A DNA stretch of 64,000 nt from Hyphomonadaceae bacterium (GCA_019753105.1 JAIELJ010000002.1:1-64000); one strand, 5' to 3'. Shown: positions 46,107 through 54,912, counted from the stretch's first letter. Notes: generated by a model not told the origin, from the sequence alone. Numbers and translations: made by a program.

Positions 46107-46134
46107 CGGCTCAATGTAAGCGGACGTTGAGCCG
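46107..46134. promoter_or_regulatory. Inverted repeat in the divergent promoter upstream of the HD/phosphatase/nadQ operon
   Basis: CGGCTCAA (46107-46114) and TTGAGCCG (46127-46134) form an eight-bp perfect inverted repeat separated by 12 bases, 22 bases upstream of the HD gene. It shares the GCTCA...TGAGC core with the nadA sites, though the flanks and spacing differ, so it may be an autoregulatory site or an unrelated operator. Confidence 0.5.
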
Positions 46135-46169
46135 GACATAAGCGGCTTCGCTGGAAAGGAGCACCCACA

Positions 46170-46553
46170 ATGAGCGAGAAGAGAGGTCTGACGCGTCTAA
46201 TTCTGCGCCTCGGCCGCAATCCCGACGCCGGGTATCCGGAGGGCGCCGACGATTACGGCTACGTCGTCAACGCGCCGCTCGACCAAAGCGGCAAGCTCGA
46301 TCCAGCGCTCTGGCGCGAGACCAAGGCGCTCTGCACCGTGCGCCGGTTCCATCCCAAAGAGGCGCCAGCCGATGGCTGGCTGCGCCATCGCGGCGATAAC
46401 TGGTACTTTTGGTATGACGAAGCCGACGAAGGGCCAGAGGAACCAGGCTTCAAACTCGGCGCGCACGAACTCCGCGCCGGGGAATATGTCACCATTCGCG
46501 AAGGCGATGGCGACGTCCTGACATTCCGAATCGCGGAAGCGACGCCCGCCTAG
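46170..46553 (+). CDS. Conserved-looking hypothetical protein
   Basis: 127 aa with a clear ribosome site (AAAGGAGCAC). Cytoplasmic, acidic, with no membrane segment. TRLILRLGRNPDAGYPEGADDYGYVVNAPLD and the WYFWYDEADEGPEEPGFKLG region suggest a small beta-rich fold; I know of no function. It is divergent from the HD hydrolase and separated by 62 bases from the MFS gene. Confidence 0.8.
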   Translation: MSEKRGLTRLILRLGRNPDAGYPEGADDYGYVVNAPLDQSGKLDPALWRETKALCTVRRFHPKEAPADGWLRHRGDNWYFWYDEADEGPEEPGFKLGAHELRAGEYVTIREGDGDVLTFRIAEATPA

Positions 46554-46615
46554 GCGCTGGCGCTCCGAGAAAACGCCCTTAAGCTCTCCCGCAAGAATAA
46601 GACGGGAGGGACGCT

Positions 46616-47959
46616 TTGACCGACGCCGTGGGGGCGCCGCAAGTGCGCGCGGTGAGCGCAGGCTATCGCGGTTACGCGATGGGGCTTTTGCTCCTCATCT
46701 ATGTGATGAACTTCGTCGATCGTCAGGTCGTCAACATCCTGGCCGAGCCGATCAAGCGCGAACTCGGTCTGCTCGATTGGCAAGTCGGTGCGATGAGCGG
46801 GCTCGCCTTTGCGATCTTCTACACCGTCCTCGGCCTTCCCATTGCGCGCCTCGCTGAGCGCGGCCATCGGCCCTTCATTATCGCCACGGCGCTCGCTGTC
46901 TGGTCGCTCTTCACCGCGCTCTGCGGCTTCGCACAGAACTTCGTGCAATTGCTGCTCGCGCGCATCGGCGTTGGTGTTGGCGAAGCCGGCTGTACCCCGC
47001 CGGCGCATTCGCTGATCGTAGACTATGTGCCAAAGGAAAAGCGCGCATCGGCGCTTGCGTTCTATTCGATGGGCACGCCGCTCGGCAGCTTGGTCGGCAT
47101 GGCGCTTGGCGGCTTGATCGCGGACGAATATGGCTGGCGCGCCGCGTTCATCGTGTGCGGGATACCTGGTGTTGTTCTCGCCATCGTCGCCGCGCTCACG
47201 CTGGTAGAACCGCGCATCCGCGCCGCCGCTGCCGACATTCGCACGCGCAGCGAGGCGATGCGCCAAGAGCGCCCGTTCATCGCCGCACTCGCGACGCTGA
47301 AGCGCAAGCGCACGTTTTGGCTCGTCTCGTTCGCCGCCGCCATCAAGGCGTTCATTGGATATGGCCAGGCGCCGTTCGCGGCCTCGTTCTTCTACCGCGT
47401 TCACGGCGAAGAGGTCGCAGCGCTTGCCGCATCTCTCGGTTTAGGCGTGGGCGGGTTCTTGGGTCTCGCGCTTGGCCTCATGGCCGGCATTGGCGGCGCC
47501 ATTGGCGCCTATGCTGGCGGGGTCATCGCCGACCGTTTCGGAGGCCGCGACTATCGCGCTTATGTCAGCGTGCCGGCGATTGCGTCGCTCGCCGTCATTC
47601 CGCTTTATGCCATCGCGATCCTATCGCCGTCGGCTACTTTTGCGCTTGGCTGTCTGTTGTTCGGCGCGATCCTGGGCACGCTCTGGTACGGCCCCGTCTA
47701 CGCCACCGCGCAAACCATCGTGCCGCCGCACATGCGAGCAACGTCCTCGGCCATCCTGCTGTTCATCATCAACCTGATCGGCTTAGGGCTAGGCCCGCTC
47801 GCCGTGGGCGCTTTGTCTGATTTCTTCGCGATTGCGCTCGGTTTCGGCGAGGCCGAGGGCGTTCGCTACGCGCTGCTGACCTCAGCGTTCGTTGGCCTTG
47901 TCGCGGCTGCGCTCTTCTGGATGGCGCGCAAGACCATTCGCGAGGAGATGGAGGGGTAG
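46616..47959 (+). CDS. MFS transporter
   Basis: 447 aa from a TTG behind GGGAGGG. About 12 membrane helices with MFS signatures: YVMNFVDRQVVNILAEPIKRELG in helix 1, ARLAERGHRPFIIATALAVWSLFTA (motif A loop) and IADRFGGRDYRAYVSVPA. It looks like the anion:cation/hexuronate-like spinster group (Spns). Substrate unknown. The 12-TM layout and length are normal. Confidence 0.9.
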   Translation: MTDAVGAPQVRAVSAGYRGYAMGLLLLIYVMNFVDRQVVNILAEPIKRELGLLDWQVGAMSGLAFAIFYTVLGLPIARLAERGHRPFIIATALAVWSLFTALCGFAQNFVQLLLARIGVGVGEAGCTPPAHSLIVDYVPKEKRASALAFYSMGTPLGSLVGMALGGLIADEYGWRAAFIVCGIPGVVLAIVAALTLVEPRIRAAAADIRTRSEAMRQERPFIAALATLKRKRTFWLVSFAAAIKAFIGYGQAPFAASFFYRVHGEEVAALAASLGLGVGGFLGLALGLMAGIGGAIGAYAGGVIADRFGGRDYRAYVSVPAIASLAVIPLYAIAILSPSATFALGCLLFGAILGTLWYGPVYATAQTIVPPHMRATSSAILLFIINLIGLGLGPLAVGALSDFFAIALGFGEAEGVRYALLTSAFVGLVAAALFWMARKTIREEMEG

Positions 47960-47966
47960 CAGTCAG

Positions 47967-47996
47967 GGGATAGCGCTGTGCTCTATCCCACAGCGC
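47967..47996. promoter_or_regulatory. Overlapping, mutually exclusive hairpins downstream of the MFS gene
   Basis: GGGATAG (47967-47973) can pair with CTATCCC (47983-47989), or GCGCTGTG (47973-47980) with CACAGCGC (47989-47996), but not both. This lies between the convergent MFS and LytTR genes and may act as a 3'-end structure. Confidence 0.4.
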
Positions 47997-48013
47997 AAAC
48001 GCGCGTGCGGCGG

Positions 48014-48838
48014 CTACGCCAACGCGTCCCGGTATCGGCGGCTGCCTGCGAGCGCGGCGCCCGTATCCAGTGTGATCTCGATGTCACCCGACGGAGTGGG
48101 TCTGACGGCGCTGATGCGCGTCCGGTTGACGAGCCTTGAGCGATGAACGCGGGCAAAGCCCCGCGCTGTCAGTTGCGCCTCCCAGGAGGCCAGCGTGCCG
48201 CGCACGAGATGTGCCCGCGCCGGTGTGTGGAACTCGACGTAATTGCCGGCCGCCTCGACGTGCGTGATCTCGGCCGGGGCCAAATACACTACCGCGCCGC
48301 CGTCGCGGATCTCGATGCGCTGATCGCCGGAGGCGGGCGCGGCCGCCGCTTGGCGACGCGCGTCGATGTAATCGAACACCCAGTAGACGGCCGCGATCGT
48401 GGCGTAGGTCAGCACGTCCTTGCGCCACTCGTAGAGGAGGACGAGGCCCAGACCGTCGTCGAAATATCCATACTCGCCGCCGACCGCCGCATAGATCGCG
48501 GTCCGCATCACATAGATTGCCGCCACATGCGCGATGGCGAAGGGGATCGTCAGGCCCAGATGGATGAGGAGCGGGCGGATGAGGTTGTCCCGGGTTGGCG
48601 GCCAGCGCCGCACCGCCATGCCGATGAGCGGCACCATGCTCACGATGACGAGGGCGCTCGTTACCTCCCAGATCACAGGCTCCCACCAGGGCGTGTCATA
48701 GCCGTTGCGGCGAAGCTCCAGATAGTCGCTGCTGGCGTTCACCAGCACGACCACGAGCGAGACCAGCGCGATGAAAATCCACGGTCTCCGCTCGAACCGG
48801 GCCCAGCCGCTCGTCACTTGATCGCCGCCGGTCGTCAC
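48014..48838 (-). CDS. Membrane-bound LytTR-domain regulator
   Basis: 274 aa from the GTG at 48838 (GGGGAG ribosome site; a TTG at 48841 is also possible). The N-terminal part has four membrane helices (WIFIALVSLVVVLVNASSDYL, VIWEVTSALVIVSMVPLIG, LIHLGLTIPFAIAHVAAIYV, YATIAAVYWVFDYI). The C-terminal about 100 residues are a LytTR DNA-binding domain (VVYLAPAEITHVEAAGNYVEFHT; FARVHRSRLVNRTRISAV). It binds DNA directly from the membrane, with no receiver domain. Divergent from the acyltransferase gene by 102 bases, its likely target. Confidence 0.88.
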   Translation of the reverse strand: MTTGGDQVTSGWARFERRPWIFIALVSLVVVLVNASSDYLELRRNGYDTPWWEPVIWEVTSALVIVSMVPLIGMAVRRWPPTRDNLIRPLLIHLGLTIPFAIAHVAAIYVMRTAIYAAVGGEYGYFDDGLGLVLLYEWRKDVLTYATIAAVYWVFDYIDARRQAAAAPASGDQRIEIRDGGAVVYLAPAEITHVEAAGNYVEFHTPARAHLVRGTLASWEAQLTARGFARVHRSRLVNRTRISAVRPTPSGDIEITLDTGAALAGSRRYRDALA

Positions 48839-48940
48839 CAAGAGCTCCCCGCTCGTCCCGGCAGGCCGCCGGGCGCGGCTTGAAACTAGCGGCGCTGAGC
48901 GGTCCGCGAAAGAACCGGGCGCCGAAAGGACCACGAAAAC

Positions 48941-50152
48941 ATGACCGACCGCCGCTACGACATGGATTGGCTCCGCATCATCGCGTTCGCGCTGCTCATC
49001 CTCTACCACGTCGGCATGTTTTACGTGACCTGGGACTGGCACGTGAAATCGAGCAGCGCCTCTGACACGATCGAGCCGCTGATGATGCTGACCAATCCTT
49101 GGCGGCTGACATTGCTCTTCTTCGTGTCCGGCATCGCGACCCGGTTCATGGCCGATAAGATGAGCGCGTTGAAGTTCACCGGCGCGCGCATGGGCCGGCT
49201 CTGGCCACCGCTCTTGCTGGCCATGTTCGTGATTGTGCCGCCGCAGAGCTATTACGAGATCGTCGAGGCGGTCCAAGCCATGGGGCCGGCGCAAGCTACG
49301 CAATATGCTGGCGCGGTGGATAACTTCTACGTCCGCTACGCCACCGGTTCGGGCAATTGGTGCGATGCCGACGGGTGCCTGGCGACGCCAACCTACAATC
49401 ATATGTGGTTCGTCGCGTATCTGATCATCTATTCGCTGGTGCTTGTGCCGCTGTTGCCGCTGCTGCGGCGCATCCCGAAAGCGGTGAGCGTGCTGATCGC
49501 GGGCCCCTTCCTGATCCTGACGCCTTGGCTGATCATGGCCGCTCTGCGCATCACGCTGTTTCCAATCTTCGGCGAGAGCCACGATTTCCGAGACGATTGG
49601 TACCTCCACGCGCACTATTTCGGCGTGTTCCTCTTCGGCGTCGCCATCGCCAAGAACGACGTCTTCTTTCAGCGCTGCATGAACTGGCGCTGGGCCGCGC
49701 TCGCGATTGCGCTGGCCAGTTGGGCCGTGTTGATCCTCTATTCCAATGCTCACCCAGACGGCGTCACGCCGCCGGATTGGCTGCGCAACGTGATGCGGGC
49801 GGTACGCCAACTCGACGCGTGGTGCGCCATTATCGCCGCCATTGGCTTCGCCCATAAGCATCTGCGCAATGCCGATGGGCCAGTGCGGCGCCTGCTCACA
49901 GTCGCGATCTTTCCGTTCTACCTCATCCACCAGACCATCATCGTGGTCGCCGGCTTCTATCTGGACGACATCAACCTGCCGCTTGCCATCGAGGCGCCAT
50001 TGCTGATCGGGACGACGGCGCTTGGCTGCTGGTTATTCTTCGAATTGGGGCGCCGGGTTCCCGTACTGCGCGTCTGGATCGGCTTACCCTCGAAGCTGCC
50101 CACAGACCGTGCTAAACCAAATGCGCCTGCTATTGCGGAGGGGGTCTCATAA
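48941..50152 (+). CDS. Acyltransferase family 3 membrane protein
   Basis: 403 aa with ten or so membrane helices. The N-terminal YDMDWLRIIAFALLILYHVGMFYV with the conserved His, and the RLTLLFFVSGIATRFM block, are those of the acyltransferase 3 family (OpgC/OafA type), which O-acylates glycans or other envelope molecules. It faces the LytTR gene across a shared promoter. Its specific acceptor cannot be read from the sequence. Confidence 0.9.
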   Translation: MTDRRYDMDWLRIIAFALLILYHVGMFYVTWDWHVKSSSASDTIEPLMMLTNPWRLTLLFFVSGIATRFMADKMSALKFTGARMGRLWPPLLLAMFVIVPPQSYYEIVEAVQAMGPAQATQYAGAVDNFYVRYATGSGNWCDADGCLATPTYNHMWFVAYLIIYSLVLVPLLPLLRRIPKAVSVLIAGPFLILTPWLIMAALRITLFPIFGESHDFRDDWYLHAHYFGVFLFGVAIAKNDVFFQRCMNWRWAALAIALASWAVLILYSNAHPDGVTPPDWLRNVMRAVRQLDAWCAIIAAIGFAHKHLRNADGPVRRLLTVAIFPFYLIHQTIIVVAGFYLDDINLPLAIEAPLLIGTTALGCWLFFELGRRVPVLRVWIGLPSKLPTDRAKPNAPAIAEGVS

Positions 50153-50191
50153 GGCGCGCGCCGGATTTGCGCGCCTCGTTTGGAGCGCGAG

Positions 50192-50317
50192 ATGTTTTTC
50201 TGGTTCCTCGTCACGGTTGGGATCATTGTCGGCTTGACGATCCTCGGCGCCTTCATGGCGCGTCGCGACGGCGGCTGGGGCGACGATGGGTCGATGGGAC
50301 CCTGGGGCGACCATTAG
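50192..50317 (+). CDS. 41-aa single-pass membrane protein
   Basis: Short frame from ATG 50192 to TAG 50317. One membrane helix (MFFWFLVTVGIIVGLTILGAF) is followed by a polar tail MARRDGGWGDDGSMGPWGDH, rich in Gly, Trp and Asp. The ribosome site GGAGCG is six bases upstream. Codon use and a clear hydrophobic-to-polar layout support a real gene. Function unknown. It is 39 bases after the acyltransferase and may be in its operon. Confidence 0.65.
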   Translation: MFFWFLVTVGIIVGLTILGAFMARRDGGWGDDGSMGPWGDH

Positions 50318-50395
50318 GGGCGACCACTAGCCTGGAAAAATTGTTGCGCTTTCGCTTGCAACAGCGCGTGCGCTTGGCCTTAGTGATCGCCAAGC

Positions 50396-50884
50396 ATGGA
50401 CCCACTCTACCTCATCCGTCGCGCGGTTCCCCGCGACGCCGAGGCGATCGCCAGGATGGCGGGCGCGGCGGCGGCTGAAGAGGGCGGCGTCTCGGGCCTC
50501 GACACCGACAGGATCAAGTCGCACGCCTTCGGATCGAACGCGCTGTTCGAAGCCTGGGTCGCGCAAGAACGCCAGAATGCGCCAGTGATTGCGCACGCGA
50601 TCATCACCAAGAGCTACGACGTGCGCCGCGCTTCAGCCAACATTGTGCTCTGCGAACTCTATGTCGCGCCTGAGCATCGCCGCGGCGGCTTGGCGCGCAA
50701 GATGATGTCAGCTGTCGCGCATAGGGCGCGCGAACTGGGCGCCCGTGAATTGGCGATCACGACCGGCGTCGAGAACGAAGTGGCGCAAAGATTTTTCGCC
50801 GCCATCGGCGCCCATCGGCGTGAGGCGGCAGTGTTTATGATGTCGGCCGACGGCATCGAATGGCTCGCTGCGGAGAGTCACTAG
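50396..50884 (+). CDS. GNAT family N-acetyltransferase
   Basis: 162 aa. The acetyl-CoA binding motif is visible as LYVAPEHRRGGLARKMMSAV (R/Q-x-x-G-x-G/A region), with IRRAVPRDAEAIARMAGAAA at the N-terminus. Substrate unknown. It has a separate start 78 bases after the small membrane gene; no ribosome site stands out. Confidence 0.88.
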   Translation: MDPLYLIRRAVPRDAEAIARMAGAAAAEEGGVSGLDTDRIKSHAFGSNALFEAWVAQERQNAPVIAHAIITKSYDVRRASANIVLCELYVAPEHRRGGLARKMMSAVAHRARELGARELAITTGVENEVAQRFFAAIGAHRREAAVFMMSADGIEWLAAESH

Positions 50885-50906
50885 GGCACGGGAAGCAGGA
50901 GGGGAT

Positions 50907-52748
50907 ATGATCGCGAAACCCATGTTGAAGGTGGCTGCCTCGTGGCTAGCCATCGCCGCGTTCACCGCGTGTGCAAACACAGCGACCATGGACGGCGGCG
51001 CAAGCGCGCAAGGCGCGACGACGCCGGAAGCGGCGCAAGCATACGTCGAAGCGGCTGAAGCGGAATTGGCGGAGCGCTCGCAATACGAAGCGCGCATCGC
51101 CTGGGTCTATAACACTTACATCAACTTCGACACCGAATGGCTGCTGCAGCGCTCGGACGCTGAAGCCACCGAAGCGCGCGTGCGCCTGGCAAGCGGCGCG
51201 GGCCGCTTCGCCAACACCGAACTCCCGGCGGATATCCGCCGCAAGATTGATCTCTTGCGCTTAAGCCTCGTGCTCCCGGCGCCGCAGACCGAAGGCGCAG
51301 CGGCGCAGCTCTCGGAAATCACCACGCGCCTCGCCTCGCGTTACTCAACCGGCCGCATCGACTATCAAGGCCGTCAAGTCGCGCTCGATGAACTCGAAAC
51401 GCTGATGGGCACCGAGCGCAATGCGGCGCGTCTGGAAGAGATCTGGACGGAATGGCACCAGGTCGCAGCCCCCATGCGCGACGACTACACGCGCATGGTC
51501 GAGATCGCCAACCAAGGCGCGCGCGATCTGGGCTTCGACAATGTCGGCCAGATGTGGCTGTCGAACTATGACATGCCGGCCGCCGACATGGAGCGCGAAG
51601 TCGAGCGCCTGTGGGGCCAGCTGCAGCCGTTCTACGAGCAGCTGCACTGCCACGTGCGCACGCGCCTTAGCGCCACCTATGGCGAAGCGATCCAGCCGCG
51701 CGACGGCCCGATCCGCGCCGATCTGCTCGGCAATATGTGGGCGCAGGATTGGTCGACGCTTATGCCGATCATGCGTCCGCGCGGCGCACGTGCGACGTAC
51801 GATACGACATCGCTGCTGACCCGCGCCAATTATGACGCCGTCCGCATGACGCGCACCGCGGAAGGCTTCTACACCTCGCTTGGCCTTGCGCCGCTGCCGG
51901 AGACATTCTGGGAGCGCTCGATGCTCACGCGCCCGCGTGATCGCGATGTTGTCTGCCATGCTTCGGCTTGGGATCTGGATTCACGCGAAGACCTTCGTGT
52001 GAAGCAGTGCATCCAAATCAATGCGGAGCACTTCCAGACCATCCACCACGAGTTGGGCCACAATTACTATCAGCGCGCCTACATGGATCAGCCGTATCTC
52101 TATCAAAACGGCGCCCATGACGGCTTCCATGAAGCCATCGGCGATTTCATCGCGCTTAACATCACGCCTGAGTATCTGGTCGAGATCGGCTTGCTTCGTC
52201 GCGGCCAGATCCCGCCGGCCTCGGCTGATACGTCCTTGCTGATGGAGCAGGCGCTCAACAAGATCGCCTTCTTGCCGTTCGCGCTGACGATGGACCAATG
52301 GCGCTGGCAGGTGTTCGACGGCCGCATCACGCCGGATCGCTACAACGCCGCGTGGTGGGAGTTGCGTGAGCGCTACCAAGGCATCACGCCGCCGAACACG
52401 CGCACGGAAGAACACTTCGATCCGGGCGCGAAATATCACATCGCCAACAACGTGCCGTATCTGCGCTACTTCCTCTCCTACGTGCTGCAGTTCCAGTTCT
52501 ATGAGGCGGCGTGCCAGCAAGCCGGCTGGGAAGGTCCGCTGCATCGCTGCACCGTGTACGGCAACCGCGAAGTCGGCGAGCGCTTCAACCAGATGATGGA
52601 AATGGGCGCCTCGCGGCCGTGGCCGGATGCGCTGGAAGCCTTCACCGGCACCCGTCAGATGGATGGCGGCGCAATGGCCCGCTACTTCCAGCCGCTCATG
52701 GCGTACCTGGAAGAGCAAAACGAAGGCCAGGATTGCGGCTGGGATTAA
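50907..52748 (+). CDS. M2 family peptidyl-dipeptidase (bacterial ACE homologue), lipoprotein
   Basis: 613 aa with ribosome site AGGAGGGG. A lipoprotein signal (SWLAIAAFTACAN) anchors it outside the cytoplasm. The zinc motif HELGH (381-385) lies in TIHHELGHNYYQRAY, and the third ligand is in GFHEAIGD (about 409). VCHASAWDLDSREDLRVKQC and NNVPYLRYFLSYVLQFQFYE match angiotensin-converting enzyme. It probably releases dipeptides from peptide C-termini in the periplasm or at the surface. M2 peptidases are patchy in bacteria. Confidence 0.93.
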   Translation: MIAKPMLKVAASWLAIAAFTACANTATMDGGASAQGATTPEAAQAYVEAAEAELAERSQYEARIAWVYNTYINFDTEWLLQRSDAEATEARVRLASGAGRFANTELPADIRRKIDLLRLSLVLPAPQTEGAAAQLSEITTRLASRYSTGRIDYQGRQVALDELETLMGTERNAARLEEIWTEWHQVAAPMRDDYTRMVEIANQGARDLGFDNVGQMWLSNYDMPAADMEREVERLWGQLQPFYEQLHCHVRTRLSATYGEAIQPRDGPIRADLLGNMWAQDWSTLMPIMRPRGARATYDTTSLLTRANYDAVRMTRTAEGFYTSLGLAPLPETFWERSMLTRPRDRDVVCHASAWDLDSREDLRVKQCIQINAEHFQTIHHELGHNYYQRAYMDQPYLYQNGAHDGFHEAIGDFIALNITPEYLVEIGLLRRGQIPPASADTSLLMEQALNKIAFLPFALTMDQWRWQVFDGRITPDRYNAAWWELRERYQGITPPNTRTEEHFDPGAKYHIANNVPYLRYFLSYVLQFQFYEAACQQAGWEGPLHRCTVYGNREVGERFNQMMEMGASRPWPDALEAFTGTRQMDGGAMARYFQPLMAYLEEQNEGQDCGWD

Positions 52749-52756
52749 ACTAGGTG

Positions 52757-52794
52757 GCGAAGCGTGGCCTGTTTGCGAGCGGGCCGCGCTTCGC
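52757..52794 (+). terminator. Hairpin after the M2 peptidase gene
   Basis: GCGAAGCG and CGCTTCGC pair, with GGCC/GGCC inside, around a 12-base loop, nine bases after the stop. There is no T-run, so it is probably a 3'-end structure with moderate termination. Confidence 0.55.
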
Positions 52795-52910
52795 AACCGT
52801 AGTCTCAACACAGTGTAATCCACATTGGGCGTGGCAGCGGTTGCGCCGCGCGCGTTCCTTGGTGAACTGTCGCCGTGCTCGCGCGTTCGGCTGCGAGGAG
52901 GACCGAGGAC

Positions 52911-53708
52911 ATGCCGACATTCACAGGCGACAGCGCCGCAAATACACTGAACGGCGGTGTCGATGACGATGTCCTGATTGGCCTCGCCAACGCCGACACG
53001 CTCTATGGCGGCGCAGGCGCCGACGTGCTCTTCGGCGGCGCCGATAACGACACGCTCTACGGCCGCAATAGCGCCGATACGTTGAACGGCGATGCAGGCA
53101 ATGACGTCATTTATGGCGGCGATGGCGACGACAACGCCAATGGCGGCGCCGATAATGACCTTGTCGATGGCGGCAACGGCAACGATACGCTCGCCGGCGG
53201 CGATGGTGAGGACGAAGTCTATGGCCGGCAAAACAACGACACGCTGAACGGCGGCGCGGGCGCCGACGATCTCTATGGCGGCGATGGCGATGACGTCGTC
53301 TTCGGTGGCGACGGCGAAGATCTAGTGGATGGCAGTAATGGCGTTGATCGCCTCGATGGCGGCGCCGGCGCAGATACGCTCATCAGCGGCGCCGGAGCGG
53401 ATACGTTCGTGTTCTCCACGCTGCTCGGCGGTGGCAACGTCGATGTCATCAGCGGCTTCAACGTCGCGGACGACACGATCGAGCTTGCAATCTCCGTGTT
53501 CGGCACGATCGCGGCCGGACCGCTCGCGCCAAATGCTTTTGTCATTGGCTCAGCGGCGGCCGACGCCGACGACCGCATCATCTACGATGCTGCAACCGGC
53601 GCCCTCTATTACGATGCCGACGGCAACGGGGGAGGTGCTGCCATTCAGTTCGCCACCTTGGCGCCCGGCCTTGCGCTCACAGCGGCGGATTTCACCGGTG
53701 GTCCGTAG
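52911..53708 (+). CDS. RTX (haemolysin-type calcium-binding repeat) protein, paralogue 2
   Basis: 265 aa from ATG 52911 (GAGGAGGACCGAGGAC ribosome region). Residues about 10-155 are nonapeptide repeats (GGAGADVLFGG, GGDGDDNANGG, GGNGNDTLAGG), about twice as many as in paralogue 1. The C-terminal about 105 residues (GADTFVFST, ADDRIIYDAATGALYYDADG) closely match paralogue 1 (5224-5775), so the two are duplicates with different repeat counts. No signal peptide and no enzyme domain. Type I secretion is likely, though no exporter is nearby. Confidence 0.88.
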   Translation: MPTFTGDSAANTLNGGVDDDVLIGLANADTLYGGAGADVLFGGADNDTLYGRNSADTLNGDAGNDVIYGGDGDDNANGGADNDLVDGGNGNDTLAGGDGEDEVYGRQNNDTLNGGAGADDLYGGDGDDVVFGGDGEDLVDGSNGVDRLDGGAGADTLISGAGADTFVFSTLLGGGNVDVISGFNVADDTIELAISVFGTIAAGPLAPNAFVIGSAAADADDRIIYDAATGALYYDADGNGGGAAIQFATLAPGLALTAADFTGGP

Positions 53709-53709
53709 C

Positions 53710-54828
53710 TCAACCGGTCTTCTGCACGAAGATTGAGCCTGCGCTATAGCCTGCGCCGAACGAGCAGATGAGGCCTTTATCGCCGGGCTTCAAATCGGCG
53801 CTGTGATTGTGGAACGCGATGATCGAGCCTGCGCCGGCGGTATTGCCGTAAACGTCGAGCACGGTCGGCGCTTCGTCCTGGCTGGCTTCGTGGCCGAGCA
53901 CTTTGTGCGCGATTAGCCGGTTCATGTTTGAATTGGCTTGATGCAGCCAGAGCCGGCGCATGTCGCTGGGCTTCAGATTGAGGCCCGCCATGTGCTCCAA
54001 GATCATCTCGGAGACGAGCGGCACGACTTCCTTGAACACCTTGCGGCCCTGCTGAGAGATCAGCTTGTCGGGATCGTCGCGATGGGCCTCATCGCCGCGA
54101 TTGAGGAAACCGAAATTGTTGCGGATGTTGTTGGAGAACACGGTCTTCAATTTCGAGCCGATGATCGACCAGGCGCCCGGCGGTGCGAGGTCGGCGTGCT
54201 CAACCAAGATCGCCACCGCCGCGTCGCCGAAGATGAAGTGCGAGTCGCGGTCGCGGAAGTTGAGGTGCCCCGTAGTAAGTTCGGGGTTCACCACGAGCAC
54301 GGAGCGCGCGTGTCCCGCGCGGACGATGTCGATGGCGTTCTGGATTGCGAACGTGGCCGATGAGCACGCCACGTTCATGTCATAGCCGAAGCCGCCCGCG
54401 CCCAACTCGTTCTGCACTTCGATCGCCAGCGCCGGGTAAGGGCGTTGCAGCGACGAGCACGAGCAAATCACGGCGCCTATATCGCGCGGATCGCGGCCCG
54501 CGCGTTCAAGCGCTTGCCTCGCCGCTTTGACGGAGACCTCGGCCATCAAAGAGAGTTCGCCGTTGGGGCGCTCAGGGATGCGCGGGACCATGCGGTTCAC
54601 ATCGAGCGAACCGGCCTTATCCATCACGTAGCGATGCTTGATGCCCGAGGCCTTCTCGATGAACTCGACGCTTGAGGGCAGCAGCGCGGTCTTTTCGCCG
54701 CGCGCGATTGCATCGGCGTTCTCGGCGTTGAAGCGTTCGACATACGTGTTGAAGCTCGCCACCAATTCAGCGTTGGTGATCGAGTCTGACGGTGTCCAAA
54801 GCCCGGTCGCGGAGATAACGACTGTCAC
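53710..54828 (-). CDS. FabH-like beta-ketoacyl-ACP synthase III
   Basis: 372 aa, longer than E. coli FabH (317). The catalytic triad is seen in NVACSSATF (Cys), LHQANSNM (His) and NTAGAGSI (Asn). The N-terminal insertion (FNTYVERFNAENADAIARGE) and KASGIKHRYV block resemble the long FabH-like group exemplified by Pseudomonas PA3286, which feeds medium-chain acyl-CoA from beta-oxidation into fatty acid synthesis. Its role here may be similar. It converges on the RTX gene with one base between their stops. Confidence 0.9.
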   Translation of the reverse strand: MTVVISATGLWTPSDSITNAELVASFNTYVERFNAENADAIARGEKTALLPSSVEFIEKASGIKHRYVMDKAGSLDVNRMVPRIPERPNGELSLMAEVSVKAARQALERAGRDPRDIGAVICSCSSLQRPYPALAIEVQNELGAGGFGYDMNVACSSATFAIQNAIDIVRAGHARSVLVVNPELTTGHLNFRDRDSHFIFGDAAVAILVEHADLAPPGAWSIIGSKLKTVFSNNIRNNFGFLNRGDEAHRDDPDKLISQQGRKVFKEVVPLVSEMILEHMAGLNLKPSDMRRLWLHQANSNMNRLIAHKVLGHEASQDEAPTVLDVYGNTAGAGSIIAFHNHSADLKPGDKGLICSFGAGYSAGSIFVQKTG

Positions 54829-54912
54829 AGTGCTAGAGCCCCCAAAATCCCCCGCATTGAGCAGGGCCTTGGGCGCTTAGACCCGTGTGAAAAGCCGGTC
54901 AACGGCCCTCGC

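Noticed and set aside
48014-49930. 638-aa version of the LytTR protein
   Set aside because: Only the part from about 48838 downwards carries the membrane and LytTR domains; the rest is the reverse complement of the acyltransferase gene.
52911-53400. Regular repeats that look like a CRISPR array or satellite DNA
   Set aside because: The periodicity is 27 bases, matches nonapeptide codons of the RTX repeats, and is in frame throughout.
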